From Thalassotalea litorea (GTDB taxonomy: Bacteria; Pseudomonadota; Gammaproteobacteria; Enterobacterales; Alteromonadaceae): a stretch of DNA of 64,000 bases. The stretch spans positions 248,001-312,000 of the forward strand of contig NZ_VCBC01000002.1 in assembly GCF_005843925.1 (NCBI RefSeq), given 5' to 3'. A program made the translations under genes and the position numbers. Of this stretch, positions 56,467 through 64,000 are shown in pieces. Each line of letters begins with the position of its first letter. Position 1 is the stretch's first letter. The notes below the pieces were generated by a model. That model worked only from the letters and a program-made list of their open reading frames with translations, was not told the origin of the DNA and searched no databases.

Positions 56467-57234
56467 TTAAAACTCTTCTAACAAATCATCGAGATCTGCA
56501 TCAAGTTCCGCCTCTTCATCTTCATCGATAATAATGGGTGGATTTCCGTCATATAAACGGAAGGTGATATTCTGGAAGTATACCTGCTTCACAAACACGT
56601 AAGGATCAACAGAATCTTCCAGTAAAGCCTCCTGCTCTTCCAGTTGCGCACGAGTTTCCAAGCCGATGATCATATACCTTGCAACATTCGGCCAAAAGTC
56701 AATTATCGCCATCGGCCAATACAAGCCATCGACGAAATCGCCAGTTTCATCACGAACAGAGCTAGGTCCTAAAAGCGGCAGCATCAGGTAAGGGCCATCC
56801 GGAACACCATAGTAGCCAAGGACTTCACCAAACTCTTCTTCCTGCCGATTCAAACCAGCATAAGATGCAACGTCGAAAAAACCGAGTAACCCGACCGTAG
56901 AGTTGAGTACAAATCGACCAGACGTTTGCGCGGCGCGATTTACTTTCAATTGCAACAAACTATTGACCGCACTAAACGGCTCATTGATATTCAATACGAT
57001 GTTGTAAACCCCTTTTCTCAGAGGGCTTGGTACGTAGGTAACATAGGTTTGTGAGGCGGGTTTTAATACATATTTATCCGCATAGTCCCAGTTAAAGGTC
57101 CAGATTGCGCGGTTTACCGGCTCCAACGGATCCGAGTATTCATTGTCACCAGAGTTCGTTGTTGAACAAGCACTTAAGCCCAATGTGACAAATGCCAGAG
57201 CTATTTTTATTAAAGAAGAGAAGGAAAATTTCAT
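56467..57234 (-). CDS. mlaA: MlaA (VacJ) family outer-membrane lipoprotein
   Basis: MlaA takes phospholipids from the outer leaflet of the outer membrane and passes them to the Mla pathway. The 255-aa protein has a lipobox LSAC with Cys23, and the family blocks YSDPLEPVNRAIWTFNWDYA (~35-54), RFVLNSTVGLLGFFDVAS and EFGEVLGYYGVPDGPYLMLP followed by LLGPSSVRD. The C terminus is strongly acidic (DEDEEAELDADLDDLLEEF). No other mla genes are near. Confidence 0.93.
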   Translation of the reverse strand: MKFSFSSLIKIALAFVTLGLSACSTTNSGDNEYSDPLEPVNRAIWTFNWDYADKYVLKPASQTYVTYVPSPLRKGVYNIVLNINEPFSAVNSLLQLKVNRAAQTSGRFVLNSTVGLLGFFDVASYAGLNRQEEEFGEVLGYYGVPDGPYLMLPLLGPSSVRDETGDFVDGLYWPMAIIDFWPNVARYMIIGLETRAQLEEQEALLEDSVDPYVFVKQVYFQNITFRLYDGNPPIIIDEDEEAELDADLDDLLEEF

Positions 57235-57350
57235 CCTAGTACCTGAAAATCATACAAAAACTTAATGAATCGCGAATTATAACCTGCTTGCTTGCTTGCT
57301 AGATAGTCAAATTGGCAAAAAATTAACGAGTTAAGGGAGACAATATGAGA

Positions 57351-58697
57351 TCAGCGTTCAAATTCAATCCCATGTTCACGCATTTTTGCAAGCTTATAGC
57401 GCAATGTTCGTGCGCTAACCCCGAGTCGAAGTGCGACGTCTTTACGAGACCCATTACACGCGTCCAGGGCATCAAGAATTATCTGAAACTCCTGTTGCTT
57501 GAGACCTGATTCAAGATCTGCCGATTGAGTCGTGACGTTCACATTGATCGGCGCCATACTTTCTTGCATATCGCTGACACAAATCTCTTCAATCATCAAA
57601 TCGTCAGCATTGATGACATTATCCTGGTTGAGTATCAATGCCCTTTGCACGATATTATCCAGTTCCCTAACGTTACCTGGCCAATCATAGCTGAGCAACT
57701 TATGTCTTGCCGAATCGGAAATTTCCACCGGATGATGTGGGCTAAACTTGCGCAACAAATATTCCGTCAGGGGAAGAATATCATCTCGACGTTCACTTAA
57801 CGGTGGCCAGGTTAAAGGAAAGACGTTTAGCCGATAATACAAATCCTCGCGGAAAATGCCTTCATTTACCGCCTGTTTAAGATCTCGGTTCGAAGTGGCG
57901 ATAACCCTGACATCAAGACTAATGGTTTTACGCCCTCCAAGTCGTTCGACTTGCCTTTCCTGGATCACCCGAAGAATTTTGGCCTGTAATGCCAAATCCA
58001 TTTCGGTGATTTCGTCGAGTAAAATTGTTCCTTTTTGAGCTTGCTCAAATTTACCCGGACAAGCATTAATCGCGCCAGTAAAAGCGCCCTTTTCATACCC
58101 AAATAATGTGGCTTCCAACATATTTTCAGGAATTGCAGCACAATTTATCGCAATAAAAGGATGCTCTGCTCTGGGCGATTGATTGTGGATGTATTGAGAT
58201 AGCACTTCTTTACCCGAACCGCTGGGCCCTAGCACCATGACGGAGGCATCAGATAAAGCGACTTTTCTTGCCAGTGACAATAAATGGACACTTTTAGTAT
58301 CCTTGGCAACGGGTTGATCGGTTAATTGAATAGAATCGGGAATGTACTGATTGATCATATTCACCAGAACTTCCGGTGCAAACGGTTTGGCCATGTAATT
58401 GCTGGCACCATCTTTCATCGCCTGTACCGCGTCGTCAATGGTGGCATAGGCTGTCATGATCAAAACCGGGAGTTCGGGGTAATGATGTTTTATATTCCGT
58501 AATAAATCTAAACCAGACATGCCTCCCATTTGCACATCAGTCACAACGATATCCACCGCATGTTGCTTCAGCATTAACAGGGCAGACTCGCCACTGTCGG
58601 CTTCCACACAGTGGTAATCTGATAACATTAAGGTGTCGACAACCGCCTCTCTCAGGCCCGGATCATCTTCAACCACCAATACCAGACTTTGCTTCAT
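57351..58697 (-). CDS. flrC: Sigma-54-dependent response regulator FlrC
   Basis: A 448-aa enhancer-binding protein. The receiver domain has the phospho-acceptor Asp54 (VVTDVQMGGMSG). The AAA+ domain has a Walker A variant LGPSGSGKE (~159-167), the sigma-54 contact loop GYEKGAFTGAINACPGKFEQ and the ATSNRDL segment. The C-terminal Fis-type helix-turn-helix is RKDVALRLGVSARTLRYKLA. The receiver-AAA-HTH layout and C terminus fit FlrC/FleR, which switches on class III flagellar genes. Paired with flrB 13 nt upstream; no fliE follows. Confidence 0.9.
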   Translation of the reverse strand: MKQSLVLVVEDDPGLREAVVDTLMLSDYHCVEADSGESALLMLKQHAVDIVVTDVQMGGMSGLDLLRNIKHHYPELPVLIMTAYATIDDAVQAMKDGASNYMAKPFAPEVLVNMINQYIPDSIQLTDQPVAKDTKSVHLLSLARKVALSDASVMVLGPSGSGKEVLSQYIHNQSPRAEHPFIAINCAAIPENMLEATLFGYEKGAFTGAINACPGKFEQAQKGTILLDEITEMDLALQAKILRVIQERQVERLGGRKTISLDVRVIATSNRDLKQAVNEGIFREDLYYRLNVFPLTWPPLSERRDDILPLTEYLLRKFSPHHPVEISDSARHKLLSYDWPGNVRELDNIVQRALILNQDNVINADDLMIEEICVSDMQESMAPINVNVTTQSADLESGLKQQEFQIILDALDACNGSRKDVALRLGVSARTLRYKLAKMREHGIEFER

Positions 58698-58710
58698 GTC
58701 AGTCCCTTAA

Positions 58711-59832
58711 TTATTTTTCTATTTCCTGATGTTCTGTTTTAAATTGTGGGAGTTTTAAACAAAACTCTGCGCCACCAGGCGCTTCAGAACTTAATTCAAC
58801 ATCACCATGGTGCGCTTTGGCAACAGATTTTACTACAGCCAGGCCCAAGCCGGTACCTTGCATTTTCGAGGTATAGAAAGGCTCGAAAATTTTGTCATGA
58901 TCCTGAGCGGGTATGCCATTGCCATTATCTTTCACCCGAACCAATATCCAGTCCCCTTCTGCATCGATATGAATATCGATATGAGGCTGGTCATCAATCA
59001 CTTCCAGCGCATTCTGTATCAGGTTTTGAATCGCACCTTCCAATGCGCTCTTATTGGCAAGCAGCTTTAATGGTTCACCATGATAGGGAGCGTAATGTAT
59101 TTTGCAGGTTGCAGATGCTTCATCGAGCTGCGCTTCAACACCAGCAATGGCGTCATCGATAATGGTTTGTACTTCAACCACTTCAACAACCTGTTTACCG
59201 CCACTTTTTGCATATAACAGCATATCGTTAACCTGCTGTTCCAGTTCCTGTAATCTGGCGTGCAATTTTTCCTGAAATAACTGCTGCTTCGCTGGCGTCA
59301 TATTCTTCGCTTTTAAATTCGCGCAGTAGAGCATAGCAGAGGATAGAGGAGTTCGAATTTGGTGGGCCAATGTCGATACCATGCGTCCCAAAGACGACAG
59401 TCGCTGCATTTGACTAATCTTTTCCTGTAAAATCCGGGTTTCGGTAAGGTCGGTAATTTGAATGAGCTGTCCTGTCTGAGAATCAAACGAGGAAATATCC
59501 AGCTTTACCCGGCGTCCGTTTTTGAGAGAAACTTCATGACCATCATCGGCACGGGGATGAAATACCGTTTTAATTACATCGATCCAATTTTTTGACATCA
59601 ATTCACAATCGAGTAATTTACGGGCAGCTTTATTGGCTTTTACCACTTTGCCATCACCGTCAATAATGACCACGCCAGCCGGCATAATATCGAAAAGTTG
59701 GTTTAACTGATTCGATTCAAGCATCAGCGCAGATAAATCGAATGATTCACTCTCCGTTCCGACACGAGACTGGGTGCTAATTGACGTTTCTGGGCTGTTG
59801 GCTTGCGACAATTCCTGCTTCGCCCCGGGCAT
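58711..59832 (-). CDS. flrB: Sensor histidine kinase FlrB
   Basis: A 373-aa cytoplasmic kinase without membrane helices. A PAS domain (~38-130) precedes the HisKA domain with LAHQIRTPLSSAMLY (His157) and the ATPase domain with NLIQNALEVI (N box), VKDNGNGIP (G1), FEPFYTSKMQGTGLGLAVVK (F/G2). The LAHQIRTPLS form is characteristic of FlrB/FleS kinases, which phosphorylate FlrC/FleR. No flrA gene lies upstream. Confidence 0.9.
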   Translation of the reverse strand: MPGAKQELSQANSPETSISTQSRVGTESESFDLSALMLESNQLNQLFDIMPAGVVIIDGDGKVVKANKAARKLLDCELMSKNWIDVIKTVFHPRADDGHEVSLKNGRRVKLDISSFDSQTGQLIQITDLTETRILQEKISQMQRLSSLGRMVSTLAHQIRTPLSSAMLYCANLKAKNMTPAKQQLFQEKLHARLQELEQQVNDMLLYAKSGGKQVVEVVEVQTIIDDAIAGVEAQLDEASATCKIHYAPYHGEPLKLLANKSALEGAIQNLIQNALEVIDDQPHIDIHIDAEGDWILVRVKDNGNGIPAQDHDKIFEPFYTSKMQGTGLGLAVVKSVAKAHHGDVELSSEAPGGAEFCLKLPQFKTEHQEIEK

Positions 59833-60102
59833 AAGGTACCTCTGCTATTTTTATATTTATTATTATCTTGCAAATCAAGAATAAAAGTTCACGTCAGCAG
59901 ATGCAAATGCCAATCGATTCACTTACTACCAAAAGACCATCATAGGTTAAATAGACAGACAGCAAAAGTAATATCTTATGATAATAGAAGTGCGATAAAG
60001 ATGTTCGGCTGTAGAAGGATGGTGATCAGCGTTTTGGGGATTGCCATGAACCGCTGCTGGGTATTTGGCTAGCAACGATGGTCACAAACAATCCGTGAAC
60101 GC

Positions 60103-60765
60103 TTACAGTGAATCATCCTTTAGCAATAGGTTCACGGAATAGTCAACCTGACTGTTATTCTCGAGAATTAACTGTAACTTATCATTGTTCGGGTCAGTGA
60201 CAACGCGAATGATTTTATGAAAGGTGCGAACGGTTATGGACTTTAATTCGCGTTCAATAATGGCGGAGACAATAAAACGGTATGCTCCCGGATCCACGGG
60301 TTTTCCAAACCTGTCATCGCCTTGCCAACGAAAAAAGGTTTTCCCTTTCGACAAATCACCTAAAGGAATAATTTTAACGATATCTTGGCGGTCATTTTGG
60401 ACATATACCATTACGTGACGACCGTTTGCAGGTAACTCAATTTGGCCTTGCACTTCACAAGCGAAATCTAGCTCTACCAGATTTTGCTGTGTGAGTAAGT
60501 AACGGCCTACTAATGCGCTCGCTTGTAATGCCGAGTTTGAAGACGAAAAACCAGTAAGCACATTTTCACTTCCTTGCATGTGCGAACGATTAAGACTGTT
60601 GAGTCGACCACCGGTATCGGCAAGCATTTGCGCAACGCCTGACTTAATATCTAGCGGATCGTCTTCCGCCTCCAGTTTCGGACTTGGTAAAATACGCGCG
60701 AGCAAATCACCGATCCGTATAACACCGGTAATTGAAGTAATAAATGACGGTTCAATTCTAGCCAT
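60103..60765 (-). CDS. FlgD-like protein (flagellar hook-capping family, divergent)
   Basis: A 220-aa protein. QASALVGRYLLTQQ (~83-96), LPANGRHVMVYVQND and FFRWQGDDRFGKPVDPGAYR-FIVSA (~143-167) match the Ig-like and beta-barrel C-terminal region of FlgD. The usual N-terminal signature (FLKLLVAQLQNQDPL type) is absent and replaced by an unrelated SITGVIRIGDLLARILPSPK stretch. FlgD scaffolds hook assembly and is normally in flgBCDE. Here it stands alone upstream of flrB. It could be a specialised hook cap, a regulator-linked paralogue or a decaying copy. Confidence 0.65.
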   Translation of the reverse strand: MARIEPSFITSITGVIRIGDLLARILPSPKLEAEDDPLDIKSGVAQMLADTGGRLNSLNRSHMQGSENVLTGFSSSNSALQASALVGRYLLTQQNLVELDFACEVQGQIELPANGRHVMVYVQNDRQDIVKIIPLGDLSKGKTFFRWQGDDRFGKPVDPGAYRFIVSAIIERELKSITVRTFHKIIRVVTDPNNDKLQLILENNSQVDYSVNLLLKDDSL

Positions 60766-61385
60766 CTAGGGGCATCCTGCCTTGTTTATTCTTTTGAAAT
60801 TCATTTATGTCGAAATTCATCTATGTTGATATTTATCGCTGACTCGCATCTGCTCTTTTTGCACTTTAAATTTTTACAATGAAACCAATGCGCAGCATTA
60901 CAATAAAAACATACAATTAACGTGCCAAAAGTAACACTTAGAGAAGAAATAACAGCACACCAGCTTACAAAACAACCAATTCGCTCAAATAACTATCACA
61001 TTCGTTTTTAAAAGCGAGTTAACGGGCAAAAAACATGGCAATAAAACCAATTGAGCCAGCGTATTCTCCATTGAATCCGACCTGAATTGGTCAAGTGGCA
61101 ATCAATTGCCGCTACCGTCAAAAGCACGAGATACCTGGATACGGCAATGATTTGCCGCTGACTTTGATGCGAACGTATGTAGAGGATGGCAGATTACATC
61201 GTCACTAAATATTCGAAAATTGAATCAGTTTTTGCCTGTCTGGGTTGCAAAAACAATGGCCTGAATTTAGCCGGTGATCACCTTTAACAATATTTTTATC
61301 GTTAACAAATGGAAAATTAATCAATAACTTGCTTTAATGGGGAGCGTAAATTCTGGCAATTGTTTTTATTGTTTTCAACTTTCAT
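60766..61385. other. Gene-free region left of tRNA-Arg with two similar dyads
   Basis: 620 nt without a gene. Two related palindromes stand out: GGCAATCAATTGCC (61097-61110) and GGCAATGATTTGCC (61143-61156), 32 nt apart and each followed by GCT. They could be paired operator half-regions or arms of a cruciform. No promoter can be assigned with confidence beyond the presumed tRNA promoter. Confidence 0.4.
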
Positions 61386-61460
61386 GTCCCCTTAGTTTAA
61401 TGGATAAAACAAGGACCTCCTAAGTCTTAGATACAGGTTCGATTCCTGTAGGGGACGCCA
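61386..61460 (+). tRNA. tRNA-Arg (anticodon CCT)
   Basis: 75 nt ending in encoded CCA. Acceptor arms GTCCCCT (61386-61392) and AGGGGAC (61450-61456) pair perfectly. The anticodon stem-loop AGGAC-CTCCTAA-GTCTT places CCT at the anticodon, and the T arm has the GGTTCGATTCC sequence. It reads AGG codons. A P4-type integrase gene starts 163 nt downstream, so the 3' end is the probable integration target. Confidence 0.95.
61424..61460 (+). other. Probable attL site at the 3' end of tRNA-Arg
   Basis: Integrases of this class usually recombine within the 3' half of a tRNA gene and restore it with element DNA. The tRNA is intact and the integrase lies beside it in the same orientation, so the left junction should lie here. 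The matching direct repeat (attR) would be beyond position 64000, so exact limits cannot be set. Confidence 0.55.
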
Positions 61461-61623
61461 TCCTGACGCCCAACAAGATTTTACAAACACCAAAAACCCA
61501 ACTAAGCCCAATAAAATCAACACATCCATATTCCAAACAAAGTCAAACTCGCTTTTTATCGGACAAGTTTTATAGTACATTCATAGGTACACCAAAACAA
61601 ATCACAAAACTCAGTGTACCTAA

Positions 61624-62841
61624 ATGGCTAAAATTACTGTCCCTCTGACCGACTCAGAGATAAAGAATGCTAAATCCAAGGAAAAAGAATATTGCCTATT
61701 CGATGGTGAAGGCCTTTTACTTAGAATTAAACCAACAGGCAGTAAGCTTTGGGTTTTCAACTATTACCGCCCATACACCCGTAAGCGCGCAAACATCAGT
61801 TTTGGCAAATACCCTGCCCTTTCATTAGCTGAAGCTAGAAAAAAACGACAAACAGCCAAAGAACTTCTCGCCCAAGATATTGACCCTAAAGAGCATAGGG
61901 ATAGTGAAAAGGCCTCCAAAAAGGATGCGCTACTGACTACTTTAAGTGCTGTTTCTAAAGAATGGTTCGAAGTTAAAAAAAAGAAAGTATCACCTATTAC
62001 TGCCACTAGAATCTGGAATTCAATCGAAACTCATATTCTCACAGATTTAGGTGAATACCCTGTTACCAAAATAACCGCACCGAAAACAATAGAAACCATC
62101 AAACCTGTTCAAGCGAAATCTAGTGCTGAATTAGCAAGGCGTCTATGTCAACGCCTGAACGAAGTAATGAACTACGCCGTAAACGTGGGATACCTACACG
62201 CCAATCCCTTAACAGGAATAAAAGCCGCTTTTGACAGTCCAGTGGTGAAGCACCATCCAACCTTGAAACCCGAAGAACTTCCTGAGCTAATGAAGGCTAT
62301 CAACTACGCCAGCATAAAAATAGTTACTCGATGCTTAATTGAATGGCAATTACACACCATGAGCCGCCCCAGTGAAGCTGCTGGCGCAAGATGGGAAGAA
62401 GTCGATTTCAAAAATAAACTTTGGGTGATTCCAGCCGAGAGAATGAAAATGAAGAAAGAGCATATTGTTCCGTTAACCGATGAAACCTTATTTTTGCTTG
62501 AAAGGTTGAAGCCAATCAGTGGCCATAGGGAGCATATCTTTCCTTCTCATGGCAACCCCAGAAAGCCCACAAACTCAGAAACTGCGAATATGGCTTTGAA
62601 GCGTATGGGATTTAAAGGAAGGTTAGTGTCTCATGGTCTCAGATCTCTCGCCAGCACCACACTAAATGAACAAGGGTTTGACTCTGACCTAATAGAATCG
62701 GCTTTAGCTCACCAAGACAAGAATCAGGTTCGCAAAGCCTACAATCGAGCCGATTACATCGAAAGAAGGCGAGTAATGATGGAATGGTGGTCTAGCCAAA
62801 TCAATATCTATTGCTCACAAAGGCATGATAATCATGGATAA
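61624..62841 (+). CDS. P4-type tyrosine recombinase (integrase)
   Basis: A 405-aa integrase. The N-terminal arm-binding domain (DUF4102 type, ~1-90) has LTDSEIKNAKSKEKEYCLFD and PALSLAEARKKRQTAKELLA. A SAM-like core-binding domain follows (~100-190). The catalytic residues are the Arg in TMSRPSEAAGARWEE, Lys in RMKMKKEHIVPL, HGLR in SHGLRSLASTTLNE, His in ALAHQDKNQVRKAY and that final Tyr. All are intact, so it should be active. It marks the left end of an integrative element in tRNA-Arg. Confidence 0.95.
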   Translation: MAKITVPLTDSEIKNAKSKEKEYCLFDGEGLLLRIKPTGSKLWVFNYYRPYTRKRANISFGKYPALSLAEARKKRQTAKELLAQDIDPKEHRDSEKASKKDALLTTLSAVSKEWFEVKKKKVSPITATRIWNSIETHILTDLGEYPVTKITAPKTIETIKPVQAKSSAELARRLCQRLNEVMNYAVNVGYLHANPLTGIKAAFDSPVVKHHPTLKPEELPELMKAINYASIKIVTRCLIEWQLHTMSRPSEAAGARWEEVDFKNKLWVIPAERMKMKKEHIVPLTDETLFLLERLKPISGHREHIFPSHGNPRKPTNSETANMALKRMGFKGRLVSHGLRSLASTTLNEQGFDSDLIESALAHQDKNQVRKAYNRADYIERRRVMMEWWSSQINIYCSQRHDNHG

Positions 62842-63529
62842 AAGAAAACTCGACGTAGAAAAGACAGGCAACGCCACAATAACGCGAAATAGGTTTGGAA
62901 GCGGATATAAGAACAAATCTATCTTTTTGAATGAACAAAAACAGATGGAAGTTGCTTCAAGTGAAGCTAGGCAAGCTTCAAAGGAGATATCTGATAGTTA
63001 TAATCCGGACTTATGGCTTAACCAATTCGAATCTAAAATTTTTGAGTTTTGTAATAATAAAAAGATTCCTACAGAGTGGATACAATCTCCCGGAGACAAA
63101 GTTACTCTATCTGTCAAATTACAAAACGAGTACCAACAAATACTGGGAGCTAGGCAGGCTGGAATATGTTTATTTGAAATCCATTGTTGTAGAGATTCTA
63201 GGCGACAGGGTAAGCACGAAAATGCTACCGCTCAAGCTCTTAGGCTAGCACAGAGTTATTCACATTTTTTGATTTCAATGCTTGAGCCAACGTTGAACAA
63301 AGGTGCGCACACATCCAAAAACTTCAAAAAACCACTTAAGCTTTCAGAGCAAGAATTATCAAATTGTTTTCAGTATTTCGAGAAAACCCAAAAAAATCCC
63401 GTCACGAAAATCAAATATACAGATAAAGAACGTTGGAAAAAAACATCCAGCTATTGTTTGAGCGCTTTCGGGATAACAATTGCTCCCGCTACTCTAAGAA
63501 AAAAATACGCCAAGAAAGTAAAAAAATAA
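62825..63529 (+). CDS. Unrecognised protein of the integrative element
   Basis: A 234-aa protein I do not recognise. It is rich in Lys, Asn and Gln, soluble, and has no signal peptide or helix pair. A mid-region pattern FEIHCCRDSRRQGKHENATA and the basic tail (RKKYAKKVKK) are the only landmarks. The gene overlaps the integrase by 17 nt; a second ATG at 62834 is nearly as good a start, and AAAGG just before favours neither clearly. Position between integrase and AlpA suggests an element-specific accessory or regulatory role. Confidence 0.6.
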   Translation: MIIMDKRKLDVEKTGNATITRNRFGSGYKNKSIFLNEQKQMEVASSEARQASKEISDSYNPDLWLNQFESKIFEFCNNKKIPTEWIQSPGDKVTLSVKLQNEYQQILGARQAGICLFEIHCCRDSRRQGKHENATAQALRLAQSYSHFLISMLEPTLNKGAHTSKNFKKPLKLSEQELSNCFQYFEKTQKNPVTKIKYTDKERWKKTSSYCLSAFGITIAPATLRKKYAKKVKK

Positions 63530-63608
63530 ACTTTGGCATGTACGGTCGTTAATGCCAAGACAACTAAGGACAATAACACTCATTGCTAACCAAACAGGAG
63601 AAAAAGCA

Positions 63609-63875
63609 ATGAGTAAAACCTTTACAAAAATCATTAGACGAAACGAGGTCATAGAGCTTACCGGTCTATCTAAATCAACAATTTACAACAGAATCAAAGC
63701 AGGTCTGATACCAAAACCTATCTCGCTCGGTTTTCGTGCCGTTGGCTTTATCGAACATGAAATCCAAGAAATATTAATAGCTATGGCAAATGGTTTAAGC
63801 AATGAAGAAATCCGCTCGCTTGTACGTGAACAAGAATTTAGCCGAACGAAGCTTGGAGGTAGTCACAATGCTTAA
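63609..63875 (+). CDS. AlpA-family transcriptional regulator
   Basis: An 88-aa MerR-like DNA-binding protein of the AlpA family, which controls excision genes in P4-like elements. The helix-turn-helix is RRNEVIELTGLSKSTIYNRI (~10-29), followed by the wing region KAGLIPKPISLGFRAVGF. An in-frame ATG 57 nt earlier exists, but AGGAG lies 8 nt before the ATG at 63609. It overlaps the next gene by 8 nt. Confidence 0.9.
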   Translation: MSKTFTKIIRRNEVIELTGLSKSTIYNRIKAGLIPKPISLGFRAVGFIEHEIQEILIAMANGLSNEEIRSLVREQEFSRTKLGGSHNA

Positions 63876-64000
63876 GACTATGATTTTCGCTGACAAGTGT
63901 ACTGAATTAGGCCTACCGCCCCCCAAATCCTTCGAAAAGCAGACAGAGTATGTTGAGAGGATTCTAGTTGATGGTTATAAGTTTAATACGCGAAAAGCTC
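63868..64000 (+). CDS. Start of an unidentified gene, cut by window edge
   Basis: ATG at 63868 with GGAGGT 7 nt upstream opens a frame that stays open to position 64000 (44 codons: MLKTMIFADKCTELGLPPPK...). It overlaps the AlpA-type gene by 8 nt, so it is the next gene of the same element operon. In P4-like elements a primase/helicase or replication gene often follows alpA, but these residues alone do not identify it. Confidence 0.7.
   Translation, partial: MLKTMIFADKCTELGLPPPKSFEKQTEYVERILVDGYKFNTRKA

Noticed and set aside
57351..59832. The two-component pair as PEP-CTERM regulators PrsK/PrsR
   Set aside because: The kinase has no membrane region or GAF domain, and its LAHQIRTPLS box and the regulator's C terminus fit FlrB/FlrC.
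61392..61580. Minus-strand open frame across tRNA-Arg
   Set aside because: It runs through the tRNA and has no ribosome binding site or recognisable domain.

Overview
The window looks like the chromosome of a marine gammaproteobacterium of the order Alteromonadales, most likely Colwelliaceae (Colwellia/Thalassotalea-like). This is an inference from gene content: recR-htpG, fadI-fadJ, a moxR/bat operon, ribH-nusB-thiL-pgpA, FlrB/FlrC-type flagellar regulators, a sulfated-polysaccharide locus and a DUF3379-type anti-sigma factor. No 16S gene is present to settle it.

Layout. 1-1451: 5' part of htpG and recR on the minus strand, with a perfect 28-bp-arm hairpin between them. 1870-7814: a tight seven-gene plus-strand operon predicted to degrade D-amino acids through D-glutamate and 5-oxoproline. 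It holds both halves of a split D-glutamate cyclase (DUF1445 and DUF4392), 5-oxoprolinase PxpABC, a D-amino-acid aminotransferase and a MEST-like alpha/beta hydrolase. 7949-10025: galU and a UDP-glucuronate 4-epimerase. 10386-18909: a tandem universal stress protein, an M16 protease and a 1516-residue propeller-PAS-GGDEF-EAL sensor.

19156-20255 is the most unusual stretch. A sigma-54-type promoter precedes a gene made of 20-residue repeats, followed by two paralogous micropeptide genes (34 and 33 aa) that end in the same EMSANxWWS tail. A small membrane-protein gene converges on them. I recognise no family for the repeat protein or the micropeptides.

20573-24015: fadJ and fadI for beta-oxidation. 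24466-31546: moxR-DUF58-DUF4381-batA-batB/C fusion-batD. 31708-32983: an ECF sigma factor and its membrane anti-sigma. 33290-34759: the proline symporter putP.

34910-50671 is a long minus-strand surface-polysaccharide locus: galE, a DHH phosphoesterase, six glycosyltransferases, two sulfotransferases, an ABC exporter (KpsMT-like) with KpsE- and KpsD/Wza-like partners, and a WecA-like initiating transferase. Together they predict a sulfated, ABC-exported glycan. 51166-51430 is a MITE-like element directly upstream of a POT peptide transporter gene. 53549-55887: ribH-nusB-thiL-pgpA. 56087-60765: a small membrane protein, mlaA, flrC, flrB and a divergent FlgD-like protein that lies outside any flagellar structural cluster.

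61386-64000 is the left end of an integrative element. A tRNA-Arg(CCT) gene is followed by a P4-type integrase, an unrecognised gene, an AlpA-family regulator and the start of another gene. The element runs off the window.
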